DNA of 10,750 bases from Lachnospiraceae bacterium (GCA_009774465.1 VSNT01000125.1:1-10750), one strand, 5' to 3'. Counted from the first letter of the stretch, positions 1-6,070 are shown. The notes: a model not told the origin generated them from the sequence alone. Numbers and translations: made by a program.

Positions 1-54
1 AAACAAATATATGTCTTTATATAATTTAATAAAATGAACAAAAGGCTTATCCAT
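1..54 (-). CDS. Start of a peptide-maturation enzyme, probably a CcpM-like radical SAM maturase (partial, runs off the window)
   Basis: An ATG at 52-54 on the minus strand opens a frame that stays open for 18 codons to base 1. A good ribosome site, GGGAGGG, lies 11 bases upstream. The visible residues are MDKPFVHFIKLYKDIYLF. In CLI_3235-type systems the gene next to the precursor peptide is often a Cys-rich-peptide radical SAM maturase (CcpM), and the KPFxHxxK opening recalls such proteins, but 18 residues cannot prove this. The gene follows the precursor peptide in the same direction, separated by a hairpin terminator, which suits an enzyme needed in smaller amounts than its substrate. That this is a real gene start is fairly likely; the identity rests on context. 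Confidence 0.6.
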   Translation of the reverse strand, partial: MDKPFVHFIKLYKDIYLF

Positions 55-86
55 TTATAATCATACCCTCCCATTTTTCTATTTGT

Positions 87-122
87 AAAAACAGATAGCC
101 TCCAATAAATGAAGGCTATCTG
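87..122 (-). terminator. Terminator or attenuator between precursor peptide and maturase
   Basis: A perfect 10-bp stem (92-101 with 113-122, CAGATAGCCT/AGGCTATCTG) has an 11-base loop and, on the minus strand, is followed at once by TTTTT (87-91). It lies 23 bases beyond the precursor stop codon and 33 bases before the next start. The short U-tract suggests partial termination, giving much precursor mRNA and less enzyme mRNA, a usual layout for modified-peptide operons. Confidence 0.75.
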
Positions 123-145
123 CCTACAGCACCCATATCAAACAA

Positions 146-337
146 TTACATATGGATCACTAACAGCTTTGAATCGTTCTGTGCGTTATTTGCATAGTTC
201 TGCGCATACTCTACTGTTCCATTAGGATTTACATTAGGATATGGACATGAACAACTAGCATAACACCAGCAGCCGCAAGCATAGGATACCAAATTCCCTG
301 CATCCTTTGTCATTTTCTTACCCAAAGTCTTTTTCAT
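146..337 (-). CDS. Cys-rich ribosomal peptide precursor, CLI_3235-like bacteriocin family
   Basis: This encodes a 63-residue peptide with a basic leader (MKKTLGKKMTKDAGN) followed by VSYA and a dense cysteine block, CGCWCYASCSC, with Cys at 21, 23, 25, 29 and 31. The tail (32-63) is rich in Asn, Tyr and Pro and has no cysteine. The order M-K-K-x-L-G-K-K, then a short linker, then Y-A-C-x-C fits the clostridial CLI_3235-type bacteriocin precursors, substrates of radical SAM maturases that usually sit beside an ACP-related protein. Both neighbours fit: the ACP-like gene is just upstream and a possible maturase start lies beyond the terminator. The ribosome site GGAAGGAGG is strong, 9 bases from ATG. 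The final product and its activity are unknown. There is no double-glycine leader and no classical signal peptide. Confidence 0.8.
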   Translation of the reverse strand: MKKTLGKKMTKDAGNLVSYACGCWCYASCSCPYPNVNPNGTVEYAQNYANNAQNDSKLLVIHM

Positions 338-392
338 ACAGCTTAGCCTCCTTCCACATATATTAAATTAACCTAATTTTCATAGGATAATT

Positions 393-638
393 TCATTTGT
401 GCATATGTTTCCTGACAGCCAATGCAATATTAGATATACTATCCAATTTGTCATTAGCTAGTTCTGTCTCTGTAAAATGAATACCATATTCCTTTTCAAT
501 TTGCAAAATCAACCTCAATACATCTCTTGGCATCATTCCCAATAAATACAAATTGTCTTCTTTTTCCAATGTTTCTTCACTAATATTGAATTGCTCAACA
601 ATATACTTTTTTAGATTTTGTTTTATCTGATCTCCCAA
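393..638 (-). CDS. Acyl-carrier-protein-like peptide maturation protein lacking the phosphopantetheine serine
   Basis: This is an 81-residue helical protein of ACP length and pattern: IKQNLKKYIVEQF, then EEDNLYLLG-like helix start, then an amphipathic helix and VLRLILQIEKEYGIHF. In a working carrier protein the LG is followed by x-D-S-L, where the Ser carries phosphopantetheine. Here the residues after LLG (32-34) are MMPRDV, so a Pro falls where Ser is expected. This is the known state of the ACP-related proteins of CLI_3235-type loci, suggesting a scaffold or docking role. The start is a TTG preceded by AAGGAG with 10 bases between; an in-frame TGA two codons earlier rules out a longer form. 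An ATG nearer the ribosome site (643-645) is out of frame. The AAGGAG overlaps the stop codon of the upstream gene, suggesting coupled translation. Confidence 0.75.
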   Translation of the reverse strand: MGDQIKQNLKKYIVEQFNISEETLEKEDNLYLLGMMPRDVLRLILQIEKEYGIHFTETELANDKLDSISNIALAVRKHMHK

Positions 639-652
639 AAGTCATATGCTCC

Positions 653-1408
653 TTACAATATCGTATTTTTTTCATATTTATTTATTATTTCTTGTGTTAA
701 GTTACTTGTATAAGCTTTTCTATCAGCTACCTGTTGTTCTTGCAATTTACGTTTTAAAGCCTTATCCTCTGCTATTCGCTCATATTCAGCGTGCTTTTCC
801 TTTCTTCTTTCGTTTGATTCGACCATTTCTGATGATGAAACCGTCATCTTTTCACTTGTAACACAAGCATGAGCAATCTCTCCATTCTCATCCAAAGCAA
901 TCAAATACCCTTTTCTTGGATTAGGATTAGCAGCATCTTGTGATGCAATAAAATTCTCAACTTTTGCCAATACTTTTTTTGCCAGCTCCGAATCATTTTT
1001 CATTTTTTCTTCTAGCTCAGGCGGCACAACAATAGCTTTTTTACCAATCGTTGAATTTATTCTTGCCTGCACCTTTGGATCACCCATAGGCGGCTCTACT
1101 CCAGATGGTTTCCAATCTAAGACTGTCTCATCTGCGTTATTTGTAAAATATTTTTCCCAAGGATAATCATTTCGTCCCCATAAAGTGCTATCAATTTTTG
1201 AAGTATCCATTACATTATAATATGCCCCCGGAAACCTTGACTGCCACATATCTTTAAAGCTCCATTCTGTTTTAGTAGCCTTTTCAGTCGCTTTGGTAGA
1301 CAAAATACTATTAAATCCAATATTATTATTCTGTTCTGCCACTTTACTCTGTTGATTTATGTAATTGTTATAATAATTATTGGTTAAATTTGATAAGCCT
1401 AAACTCAT
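653..1408 (-). CDS. Unknown 251-residue protein, first gene of the peptide operon
   Basis: I do not recognise a defined function. The true start is most likely the ATG at 1406-1408, with GGAG 4 bases upstream; a GTG five codons earlier lies inside the ribosome-site region. The protein begins MSLGLSNLTNNYYNNYINQQ, is soluble and has no signal peptide. A middle segment (about 70-180) contains DYPWEKYF, VVPPELEEKMKNDSELAKKVL and GYLIALDENGEIAHA. The C-terminal 60 residues are highly charged and probably coiled coil. The pattern 'VVPPELEEKMxxDxELAKKVL ... ALDENGEIxHA ... charged helix' recalls hypothetical Lachnospiraceae proteins of the DUF6033 kind, but this is a weak impression. It is 14 bases upstream of the ACP-like gene, with overlapping translation signals, so it belongs to the same operon. 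Confidence 0.7.
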   Translation of the reverse strand: MSLGLSNLTNNYYNNYINQQSKVAEQNNNIGFNSILSTKATEKATKTEWSFKDMWQSRFPGAYYNVMDTSKIDSTLWGRNDYPWEKYFTNNADETVLDWKPSGVEPPMGDPKVQARINSTIGKKAIVVPPELEEKMKNDSELAKKVLAKVENFIASQDAANPNPRKGYLIALDENGEIAHACVTSEKMTVSSSEMVESNERRKEKHAEYERIAEDKALKRKLQEQQVADRKAYTSNLTQEIINKYEKNTIL

Positions 1409-1529
1409 ACGTCTCCTTTCCACAGTTCCTCTATCATTCAGAACCGCATCGCTTTCCTATAAAGGTCCAAGCGAATCATTTTTTACCCACTCTAAAATTT
1501 CCTGATGTATTCCTGATCTCAATATGTAC

Positions 1530-1574
1530 TATTCAAATGGGCTGCGCACTGGTTTTTAGCAGCCCATTTGAATA
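1530..1574 (-). repeat. Perfect 16-bp inverted repeat (hairpin) between agrD and the peptide operon
   Basis: Bases 1530-1545 (TATTCAAATGGGCTGC) are the exact reverse complement of 1559-1574, with a 13-base loop. Neither strand has a U-tract after the stem, so this is not a standard intrinsic terminator. It lies 62 bases after the agrD stop codon and before the next gene's start at 1408. It could mark a processing or 3'-end stabilising hairpin that lets agrBD mRNA outlast the downstream part, or it could bind a dimeric protein. Confidence 0.8.
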
Positions 1575-1635
1575 ACTGTTATACAACAGAAGAAATATAT
1601 CCTGCCTTAACGTAATCCCATGCAATAATCCGTAT

Positions 1636-1785
1636 TTAGTTTCCGCTTTTCTTCGGTCTTTTCGGCTGGTGATAAATCGCTGAACACTCTGCCGTCCTGC
1701 CAAGAACTGTTTTTTCCACTTCATTCCGGGCAATTCTCTCCACTACCTTCAATACCTTGTTTGTAATCTTTTCTGTTTTCTTCAT
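1636..1785 (-). CDS. agrD: AgrD-like cyclic autoinducer peptide precursor
   Basis: This is a 49-residue precursor starting at the ATG 1783-1785, which overlaps the agrB stop codon (ATGA). GGAGG lies 10 bases upstream inside agrB. The N-terminal half (MKKTEKITNKVLKVVERIAR) is an amphipathic basic helix that would hold it at the membrane. The conserved AgrD processing region follows: TAEC-SAIY-HQPKRPKKSGN, with one Cys at position 34. By family knowledge AgrB cuts after the ring residues and joins the new carboxyl end to the Cys as a thiolactone. A five-residue ring Cys-Ser-Ala-Ile-Tyr is the likeliest; His could also be included. The QPKxPK tail matches clostridial cyclic lactone autoinducers. 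A longer in-frame form starting at 1839 lies wholly inside agrB and is not needed. Confidence 0.88.
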   Translation of the reverse strand: MKKTEKITNKVLKVVERIARNEVEKTVLGRTAECSAIYHQPKRPKKSGN

Positions 1786-2366
1786 CTTACCTTTACCTCC
1801 TGTTTCAATAATTTTGCTACGCACATCAGAAGCGAACACAATATGATAGCGATTGACATATAACTTACATAGAGCTGGTTCATCCCCAAGATGTCCAATA
1901 AAATTATTACTGCTGCCTCCATCAATACAAGTAATCTGGCTGACTTTTTGTTTTCCTGCAATTCGTCCTTGTCCATATCAATGTTAGGGTGATTTACGGT
2001 TCCAATAATCTCAATAATAAGCACCGCAAAAAACAGTGTTACACACATAATATAAGACTTTTCCGATAAGATTGCAGCCACCTGAATAATTCCAATATAA
2101 GTTATGATTGTCGCAAGATAGCATTGCCAGAATTTATCTGCGTGATAACCCCCGGTTCGTTTTCTCAATGAAAGAAAAAATACCAGAAAAATAATCGTTG
2201 CCATGAATTGATTAAAAAGCATACCGATTATCAGCATGGTTCCAACCGCAATAATATGTTCTGCCAAAGTTATCAAAACATATTCATAGTAATCTCTGCT
2301 GGATTTTTCAATTATTTTTCGTTCCTCCATTTGAGTTACTAACTGCATTACTATCTTTTCTACCAT
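1782..2366 (-). CDS. agrB: AgrB-like membrane protease that matures the autoinducer
   Basis: This is a 194-residue polytopic membrane protein of normal AgrB length. It carries the diagnostic segment RKRTGGYHADKFWQC with catalytic His75 and Cys82, seven residues apart as in Staphylococcus aureus AgrB (His77/Cys84). Hydrophobic segments lie at about 31-50, 54-66, 83-100, 105-122, 144-160 and 164-183. Its role is to cut the C-terminal tail of AgrD and form the thiolactone ring at the inner membrane face. The ribosome site AAGGAGG stands 11 bases before ATG. It is the first gene of agrBD; the promoter and paired regulator boxes lie at 2391-2460, so its own quorum signal probably induces it. Unlike the S. 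aureus locus, agrBD and agrAC are separate transcription units here, and agrA precedes agrC. Confidence 0.93.
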   Translation of the reverse strand: MVEKIVMQLVTQMEERKIIEKSSRDYYEYVLITLAEHIIAVGTMLIIGMLFNQFMATIIFLVFFLSLRKRTGGYHADKFWQCYLATIITYIGIIQVAAILSEKSYIMCVTLFFAVLIIEIIGTVNHPNIDMDKDELQENKKSARLLVLMEAAVIILLDILGMNQLYVSYMSIAIILCSLLMCVAKLLKQEVKVR

Positions 2367-2390
2367 AGCTATATGTCCCTCCTTTTATTC

Positions 2391-2460
2391 AGTATAAAGA
2401 AAAAACGAAATAAAACAATATCCTTTGCAGAAAGTGGACACTTTACAGCAGAAAACGGCA
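2391..2460 (-). promoter_or_regulatory. agrB promoter with paired LytTR-type boxes
   Basis: Read on the minus strand, two direct boxes, TGCCGTTTTCTGCTG (2446-2460) and GTCCACTTTCTGCAA (2425-2439), are 21 bp apart. After the second box come 28 bases and then a good -10, TATACT (2391-2396). No -35 consensus is visible, as expected for an activator-dependent promoter. Direct repeats two helical turns apart upstream of agrB are how AgrA-type LytTR regulators bind. The upstream box is the less conserved half. Confidence 0.75.
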
Positions 2461-2461
2461 C

Positions 2462-2506
2462 AAAAAAGCATCCCATATGGTCTATCCGACATATAAGATG
2501 CTTTTT
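2462..2506 (-). terminator. Terminator of agrAC
   Basis: A 10-bp stem, AAAAAGCATC (2463-2472) with GATGCTTTTT (2497-2506), lies directly after the agrC stop codon on the minus strand and is followed by a run of T. The 24-base interior contains a second small ATATG/CATAT pairing. It separates agrAC from the agrB promoter immediately downstream. Confidence 0.85.
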
Positions 2507-2507
2507 A

Positions 2508-3809
2508 TCAGGCAGGAATAATTATTGAAAAATAAAACTCACAATTATCATCCTTTATGATATATGATCCGCCATACTTCTCAATGACTTCAATAATATT
2601 TTTGATTCCTACTCCATGTTCCTCCGCCTGCACCAATTTAGTAGATTTTATTTCACCGTTCTCATATACAATCGGATTGCTGAATGTATTTTTAACTCCG
2701 ATCTTTATCATTCCATCTTCATTAACAAATTTCAACTTCAATATTCTTTTTCCGTCATCACATTTTTTACACGCTTCTATCGCATTATCAAGCAGATTAG
2801 ATAATATTGTAACAATATCTTCGTCTTTCATCCACAGACCAGACAAATCGTTTACACGCAGCACAACAACAATCCCGTTTGTATCTGCTTCCTGATACTT
2901 TGTATTTAAAATTGCGTTCACTATTATGTTATTCGTATCAATAGCATCCAGTTCCTTATCAAGTCTCCCATGCACCGCTTTTACATATTCTTCCAGTTTT
3001 GAATACTGCTCTCTATTCAATAGCTGTTCAATGCAATCAATTTGATTTTTATACTCATGTGTTTTCTTTTTCTGTTTGTCAAAATTTTCTGATATTGACC
3101 GATACATTTCTGCCTGGCTTTTAACCTGTAGTTGAAAAATTCTATGCTCATATAACTTTGTTTCCCTCTCCGCAATATCATTGATTAAATAGAATACCAC
3201 TATATTCATTCCAATCATTCCAAAAGCACCTACAAACACCAGCATGATCTGGTCAGTTGTTTCAACATTTTTAAAGAATGAAAGCATTGAAGTTATGATA
3301 ACTATCGTAAATATAGGAAAAACCAATAATTTTAACCAATCCGTATCACATAATACCTCAATTGACTTTTTTCCAATTTTTCTTCTTATAATGATAACAC
3401 CTAAAAATAATATTGCTCTTCCAAGTAGAATTACAAGAACATTCTCTAAATTATACTGTTTTCCTATCAGCTCATTACCTGAACATATTTCCTTGTTAAT
3501 AGAATATGCAAGATAATCCGTTGACAACAGCATTGCCTGATACAACAGTCCCAGTGCAAACGACTTTCCTATACTTATCTTCACATGCCATAACATAACC
3601 CCGGCATATATTGATGCCACCACTATTTGTTTTAAAATCATTATATTTGAAAATGTCCTTGCCATTATAAATACACTGATTTCAAGGACAAATAGCTGAA
3701 CTATGTTGATCCAGCCCTTATTCCTCACTTTTCCAAATATTTCACAGAAGATTTTGCTACATAACACTTCAAAAAATAATATTAAAATTTCCACCACTAA
3801 ATCAGACAT
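2508..3809 (-). CDS. agrC: AgrC-like sensor histidine kinase for the autoinducer
   Basis: This is a 433-residue receptor kinase. The first 210 residues hold about six membrane helices (roughly 3-22, 36-56, 62-78, 123-142, 160-178, 188-210), the AgrC sensor fold. A linker helix leads to the dimerisation segment with the phospho-accepting His251 in THEYKNQID, the HPK10-type H box. The GHKL ATPase domain follows, with the N box LSNLLDNAIEAC (Asn342) and the glycine box HGVGIKNI (398-405). All key catalytic residues appear present. By family knowledge it binds the AgrD-derived peptide outside and passes phosphate to AgrA. The ATG at 3807-3809 directly follows the agrA stop codon, and GGGAG lies within the end of agrA, so the two are translated as a coupled pair. 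Confidence 0.92.
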   Translation of the reverse strand: MSDLVVEILILFFEVLCSKIFCEIFGKVRNKGWINIVQLFVLEISVFIMARTFSNIMILKQIVVASIYAGVMLWHVKISIGKSFALGLLYQAMLLSTDYLAYSINKEICSGNELIGKQYNLENVLVILLGRAILFLGVIIIRRKIGKKSIEVLCDTDWLKLLVFPIFTIVIITSMLSFFKNVETTDQIMLVFVGAFGMIGMNIVVFYLINDIAERETKLYEHRIFQLQVKSQAEMYRSISENFDKQKKKTHEYKNQIDCIEQLLNREQYSKLEEYVKAVHGRLDKELDAIDTNNIIVNAILNTKYQEADTNGIVVVLRVNDLSGLWMKDEDIVTILSNLLDNAIEACKKCDDGKRILKLKFVNEDGMIKIGVKNTFSNPIVYENGEIKSTKLVQAEEHGVGIKNIIEVIEKYGGSYIIKDDNCEFYFSIIIPA

Positions 3810-4536
3810 TTAAACTTCTCCCTGATATAATATAAACTGCTCCTTTACATATGTATACCTTACTTTTGGTATAGATAATTCAACCCCGTTTGTCAATACA
3901 ACTTTATATCTTTTGACATTCTCTATGTATTTTTGATTTACAAGGTAGCTTTGATGTATCCTTATAAAACCATTTTCTGCCAGTTCTTCCTCTAACGTAT
4001 TCAATGTTCCATATGTAGTATATACCATCATATCATCCTCCATAATATGGAACTCCAATTTATGCAGATTGCTCTCAATATACAACAATCTTTCTAATGA
4101 TATTTTCTTTGTCCCCTTCTTAAACTCAAACTCTTTTTTTGCAACTGAATAATTCAGTTTATCCATAATGGCATCCATACACTCATTCACTGTACTCTGA
4201 AAGTTAGCATTGCCTTTTAATAAATACCGGACGGCATCTAACCGATAGCCTTCTAAAGAATAATTCACATATGCTGTCACAAATACAATAAGTATATCCC
4301 TGCTTACCTTCCTAATCTTTTCAGCCGTCCTGATCCCATCAATCTTGTCCATGTTAATATCTAAAAAAACGACAGTATAACGCACTACCTCTATCCCCAA
4401 GTTTACTAATGCTTCACCAGAGCCATATGCATCTATTTTAAAGACCAGCCCTTTTTCCCATCATATAACTGGAAATCAGTCTTTCTAATTCTTCTGTAAA
4501 TAAACTCTCATCATCACATATAGCAATTCTGAACAT
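3810..4536 (-). pseudogene. agrA: AgrA-like LytTR response regulator, frameshifted in the receiver domain
   Basis: From the ATG at 4534-4536 (ribosome site GGGAGGG) the frame reads MFRIAICDDESLFTEELERL... with the acidic pocket Asp8-Asp9. It then hits TAA after 32 codons. Dropping one base from the A5 tract (plus-strand T5 at 4452-4456) joins this to an open frame running to the stop at 3810, with FKIDAYGSGEAL, phospho-acceptor Asp59 in VVFLDINM, the switch Thr in VFVTAY, Lys in YLLKG, and a full C-terminal LytTR DNA-binding domain (KKISLERLLYIES ... GFIRIHQSYLVN). The span is 727 bases, one more than a 241-residue AgrA would need. A TTG at 4400 could start a fragment, but it would lack Asp8/Asp9 and has no good ribosome site. 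This is either a true loss, a reversible homopolymer switch, or a base-calling error. Confidence 0.85.
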
Positions 4537-4672
4537 CCATTTTTCCCTCCCCTCTCAATAATCTAATGGTAGCCTGTCTCTGAAGTATCGTACTTCCTTT
4601 AGCTTGTATTTCGACACATCGTACCGAAATCTTTAATCCTCCACCTATATTCATAGTAAAGAAATACAACAT
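4514..4672 (-). other. Structured agrA leader with two small hairpins and a short unassigned reading frame
   Basis: This is part of the leader of about 160 bases between the predicted agrA start of transcription and its ATG. Two hairpins are visible: ATTTCG (4608-4613) with CGAAAT (4625-4630), and GAAGTA (4582-4587) with TACTTC (4591-4596). One frame is open from ATG 4672 or 4654 to TGA at 4514-4516 (52 or 46 codons) and overlaps the agrA start. No ribosome site precedes either ATG, although a GGTGGAGG lies inside it. A second short frame (a GTG start followed by SKYKLKEVRYFRDRLPLDY) overlaps it. I cannot tell whether either is translated; the hairpins may be the functional part. Confidence 0.35.
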
Positions 4673-4701
4673 GCCAAAAACAATATGAATTAGCCCTTTT
4701 C

Positions 4702-4770
4702 ATTTTATTTCCCTTTAACGCATTAGTCAATTAAATTGCAGAAACTGACCTGTTTATGCAGATTTTGACA
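4702..4770 (-). promoter_or_regulatory. agrA promoter with paired LytTR-type boxes
   Basis: On the minus strand two boxes, TGTCAAAATCTGCAT (4756-4770) and GGTCAGTTTCTGCAA (4736-4750), are 20 bp apart. Exactly 28 bases after the second box comes TAAAAT (4702-4707), the same spacing as at agrB. The leader to the agrA ATG would be about 160 bases. This implies positive feedback on agrAC as well as agrBD. Confidence 0.7.
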
Positions 4771-4845
4771 CCAATAAATAAGTGATTATAGATATCTTTA
4801 CTTATTTATTAGCATGAAATAATCATAATTTTATTTTCCGAACCC

Positions 4846-4892
4846 ATATTAGTCCTTTTCAGGTTTGTATTTTTCGGAAAAAGTGTTATACT
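4846..4892 (+). promoter_or_regulatory. Promoter of the first alpha-CTD-like gene with a possible XRE operator
   Basis: TTGTAT (4865-4870), a 16-base spacer and TATACT (4887-4892) form a plausible sigma-A promoter reading right. Just upstream is the segment 4846-4860, whose complement GAAAAGGACTAATAT matches two similar segments (6003-6017, 6056-6070) in front of the XRE gene. No tandem LytTR box faces this gene; the pair at 4736-4770 faces agrA. The rest of the gap between 4771 and 4845 shows nothing recognisable. Confidence 0.55.
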
Positions 4893-4942
4893 AGGATTGT
4901 TTCTATTTGAATCCCCAAAATAAAGGAGCAATGATATTAGAT

Positions 4943-5701
4943 ATGAACATACAAGACCTAAATATTTCTGCTGCTGCCAAAGCTGCTCTTAAAAGTGTAG
5001 GTTTGACAAAGGTTTCAGAACTGGAAGGGCAAAACTATATCACTCTGATAGACAAGTTCCCCAAGAATTTTAATTTAGAACCCATAATCAACGAATTAAA
5101 TGCATTAGGTCATCTGTTACCGCCAAGCGGCGAAATATCAGTTTATGATGTCTCTATGTCAAAGCGGTTACAAAATGCCCTTATACAAAATGGCGTTATG
5201 TATCTTTCGCAGCTTTCTTCCTATCCCAAAGAAAGAATCCTGCATTTTAGAAATTTAGGAGAAAAGACAGCAATAGAGCTGGAACAGATCTGTAGGGCGT
5301 ATCATATTGAAATACGGTCAATGTTATCCATCAAAGAGTATTTTGATAAATACCAGTTCCCTCAAAAAATCTACCCCCTGCTGTTCCAGTACAATATATC
5401 CTGCATGGACGACTTTAAACACAAAACAGCTAACGACTTATACCATATATGTCAGGAAGATTACAGCCTTACCATGCGAATTTACTTTATTTTAAGAGAG
5501 AATGAAATTTCATTTAATAACTGGGAGGACAAATATATTTTTGAGATCCTGCCTGAAAAAAAAGCAACTATGCTCTGGAAAAAACATAAAGTCAGCCTGC
5601 TTTCACAAATCCCTGCGTGTGATGAGCAGAAATTAAGACAGCAGATTTCATCTTCAAATTCATTTTCAGTAGCAATAAAGAATTTGTTATCAATTGGATA
5701 G
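4943..5701 (+). CDS. Protein of four tandem RNA polymerase alpha-CTD-like modules (paralogue 1)
   Basis: This encodes a 252-residue soluble protein. Its best part is the second module (about 67-126 from the chosen start), which matches the alpha C-terminal domain: DVSMSKRLQNAL ... YLSQL ... FRNLGEKTAIELEQI. Residues equivalent to E. coli alpha Arg265, Asn268, Gly296, Lys298 and Glu302 are kept (Arg75, Asn78, Gly106, Lys108, Glu112), so this module should still contact the DNA minor groove. Segments 4-60, 136-193 and about 202-252 show the same helix pattern with weak identity. There is no alpha N-terminal domain, so it is not a polymerase subunit. The start is uncertain: ATG 4943 aligns with the paralogue but is 14 bases from AAGGAG, ATG 4931 is only 2 bases from it, and TTG 4907 is too near the promoter. 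Confidence 0.85.
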   Translation: MNIQDLNISAAAKAALKSVGLTKVSELEGQNYITLIDKFPKNFNLEPIINELNALGHLLPPSGEISVYDVSMSKRLQNALIQNGVMYLSQLSSYPKERILHFRNLGEKTAIELEQICRAYHIEIRSMLSIKEYFDKYQFPQKIYPLLFQYNISCMDDFKHKTANDLYHICQEDYSLTMRIYFILRENEISFNNWEDKYIFEILPEKKATMLWKKHKVSLLSQIPACDEQKLRQQISSSNSFSVAIKNLLSIG

Positions 5702-5716
5702 ATATGTAAAATAGTT

Positions 5717-5752
5717 GAATGACAGGTCACACCGATCTGTCATTCTTATTTC
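5717..5752 (+). terminator. Hairpin between the convergent alpha-CTD-like and XRE genes
   Basis: A 9-bp perfect stem, GAATGACAG (5717-5725) with CTGTCATTC (5737-5745), is followed on the plus strand by TTATTT. It lies 16 bases after the stop of the alpha-CTD-like gene and touches the stop codon of the XRE gene. The T-tract is short, so efficiency may be moderate. It is less convincing on the minus strand. Confidence 0.6.
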
Positions 5753-5979
5753 AGCAATTCGTCATATGTTGTTTTTAATACATTTCGGATTGCCCTAAGC
5801 TGCGATGCCTGTATATGCTGTATGCCTCTCTCTATTTTGACTAATGCTTCTCTGGTGACAGATACATTCTGTAATTGCATCAGCGCCACCATTTCTGTCT
5901 GCCGAATCCCCCTTTCTTTTCTGATGCGCCTAATATTCTGCCCAATAAATATTTTATCCTGCTTTATTTTCTGCTCCAT
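5746..5979 (-). CDS. Small XRE/Cro-C1 family DNA-binding regulator
   Basis: This is a 77-residue protein made almost entirely of one helix-turn-helix domain: IGQNIRRIRKERGIRQTEM (helices 1-2), the recognition segment around LQNVSVTREALVKIERG, and the closing helices ASQLRAIRNVLKTTYDELL. The E-R-G and final YDELL features are usual in XRE regulators. It has no sensor or dimerisation extension. It lies on the minus strand between the two plus-strand alpha-CTD-like genes and converges with the first. The similar segments AAAAAGGACTGAAAT and AAAGTGGACTAAAAT upstream of it, plus one before the first alpha-CTD-like gene, are candidate operators, suggesting it represses itself and that gene. The ribosome site is weak (GGTG, 5 bases from ATG). 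Confidence 0.85.
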   Translation of the reverse strand: MEQKIKQDKIFIGQNIRRIRKERGIRQTEMVALMQLQNVSVTREALVKIERGIQHIQASQLRAIRNVLKTTYDELLK

Positions 5980-6002
5980 ATTATCACCATACCCATGAAC
6001 CC

Positions 6003-6070
6003 ATTTCAGTCCTTTTTAGAGTATTGTATTGAATAAAGCTACTGATAGGGGACTGATTTTAGTCCACTTT
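6003..6070 (-). promoter_or_regulatory. Upstream region of the XRE gene with candidate operators
   Basis: On the minus strand, AAAGTGGACTAAAAT (6056-6070) and AAAAAGGACTGAAAT (6003-6017) are two similar 15-base segments. The first is also half of an imperfect palindrome, GGACTGATTTTAGTCC (6050-6065). Between them a TACAAT could be the -10 of the XRE gene; no clear -35 is seen. The layout is what an autorepressor would need, but no binding is proven. Confidence 0.5.

Noticed and set aside
1409..1460. Chained mini-frames ahead of the unknown gene (MIRLDLYRKAMRF, then MIEELWKGDV ending on the ATG of the gene)
   Set aside because: They are only 13 and 10 codons and have no ribosome site of their own, so chance is the simpler explanation; a decayed gene remnant cannot be excluded.
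1533..1733. A 66-codon frame on the minus strand overlapping agrD
   Set aside because: It is the neighbouring frame of agrD, has no ribosome site at its start and its last codons are just one arm of the palindrome.
2557..2895. Plus-strand open frame inside agrC
   Set aside because: It is an antisense shadow of a clearly coding kinase gene, without ribosome site or recognisable protein features.
4401..4907. Start of the agrA fragment at 4400 as the real gene
   Set aside because: It is a TTG without a good ribosome site, and the missing receiver start is found in the next frame just upstream.
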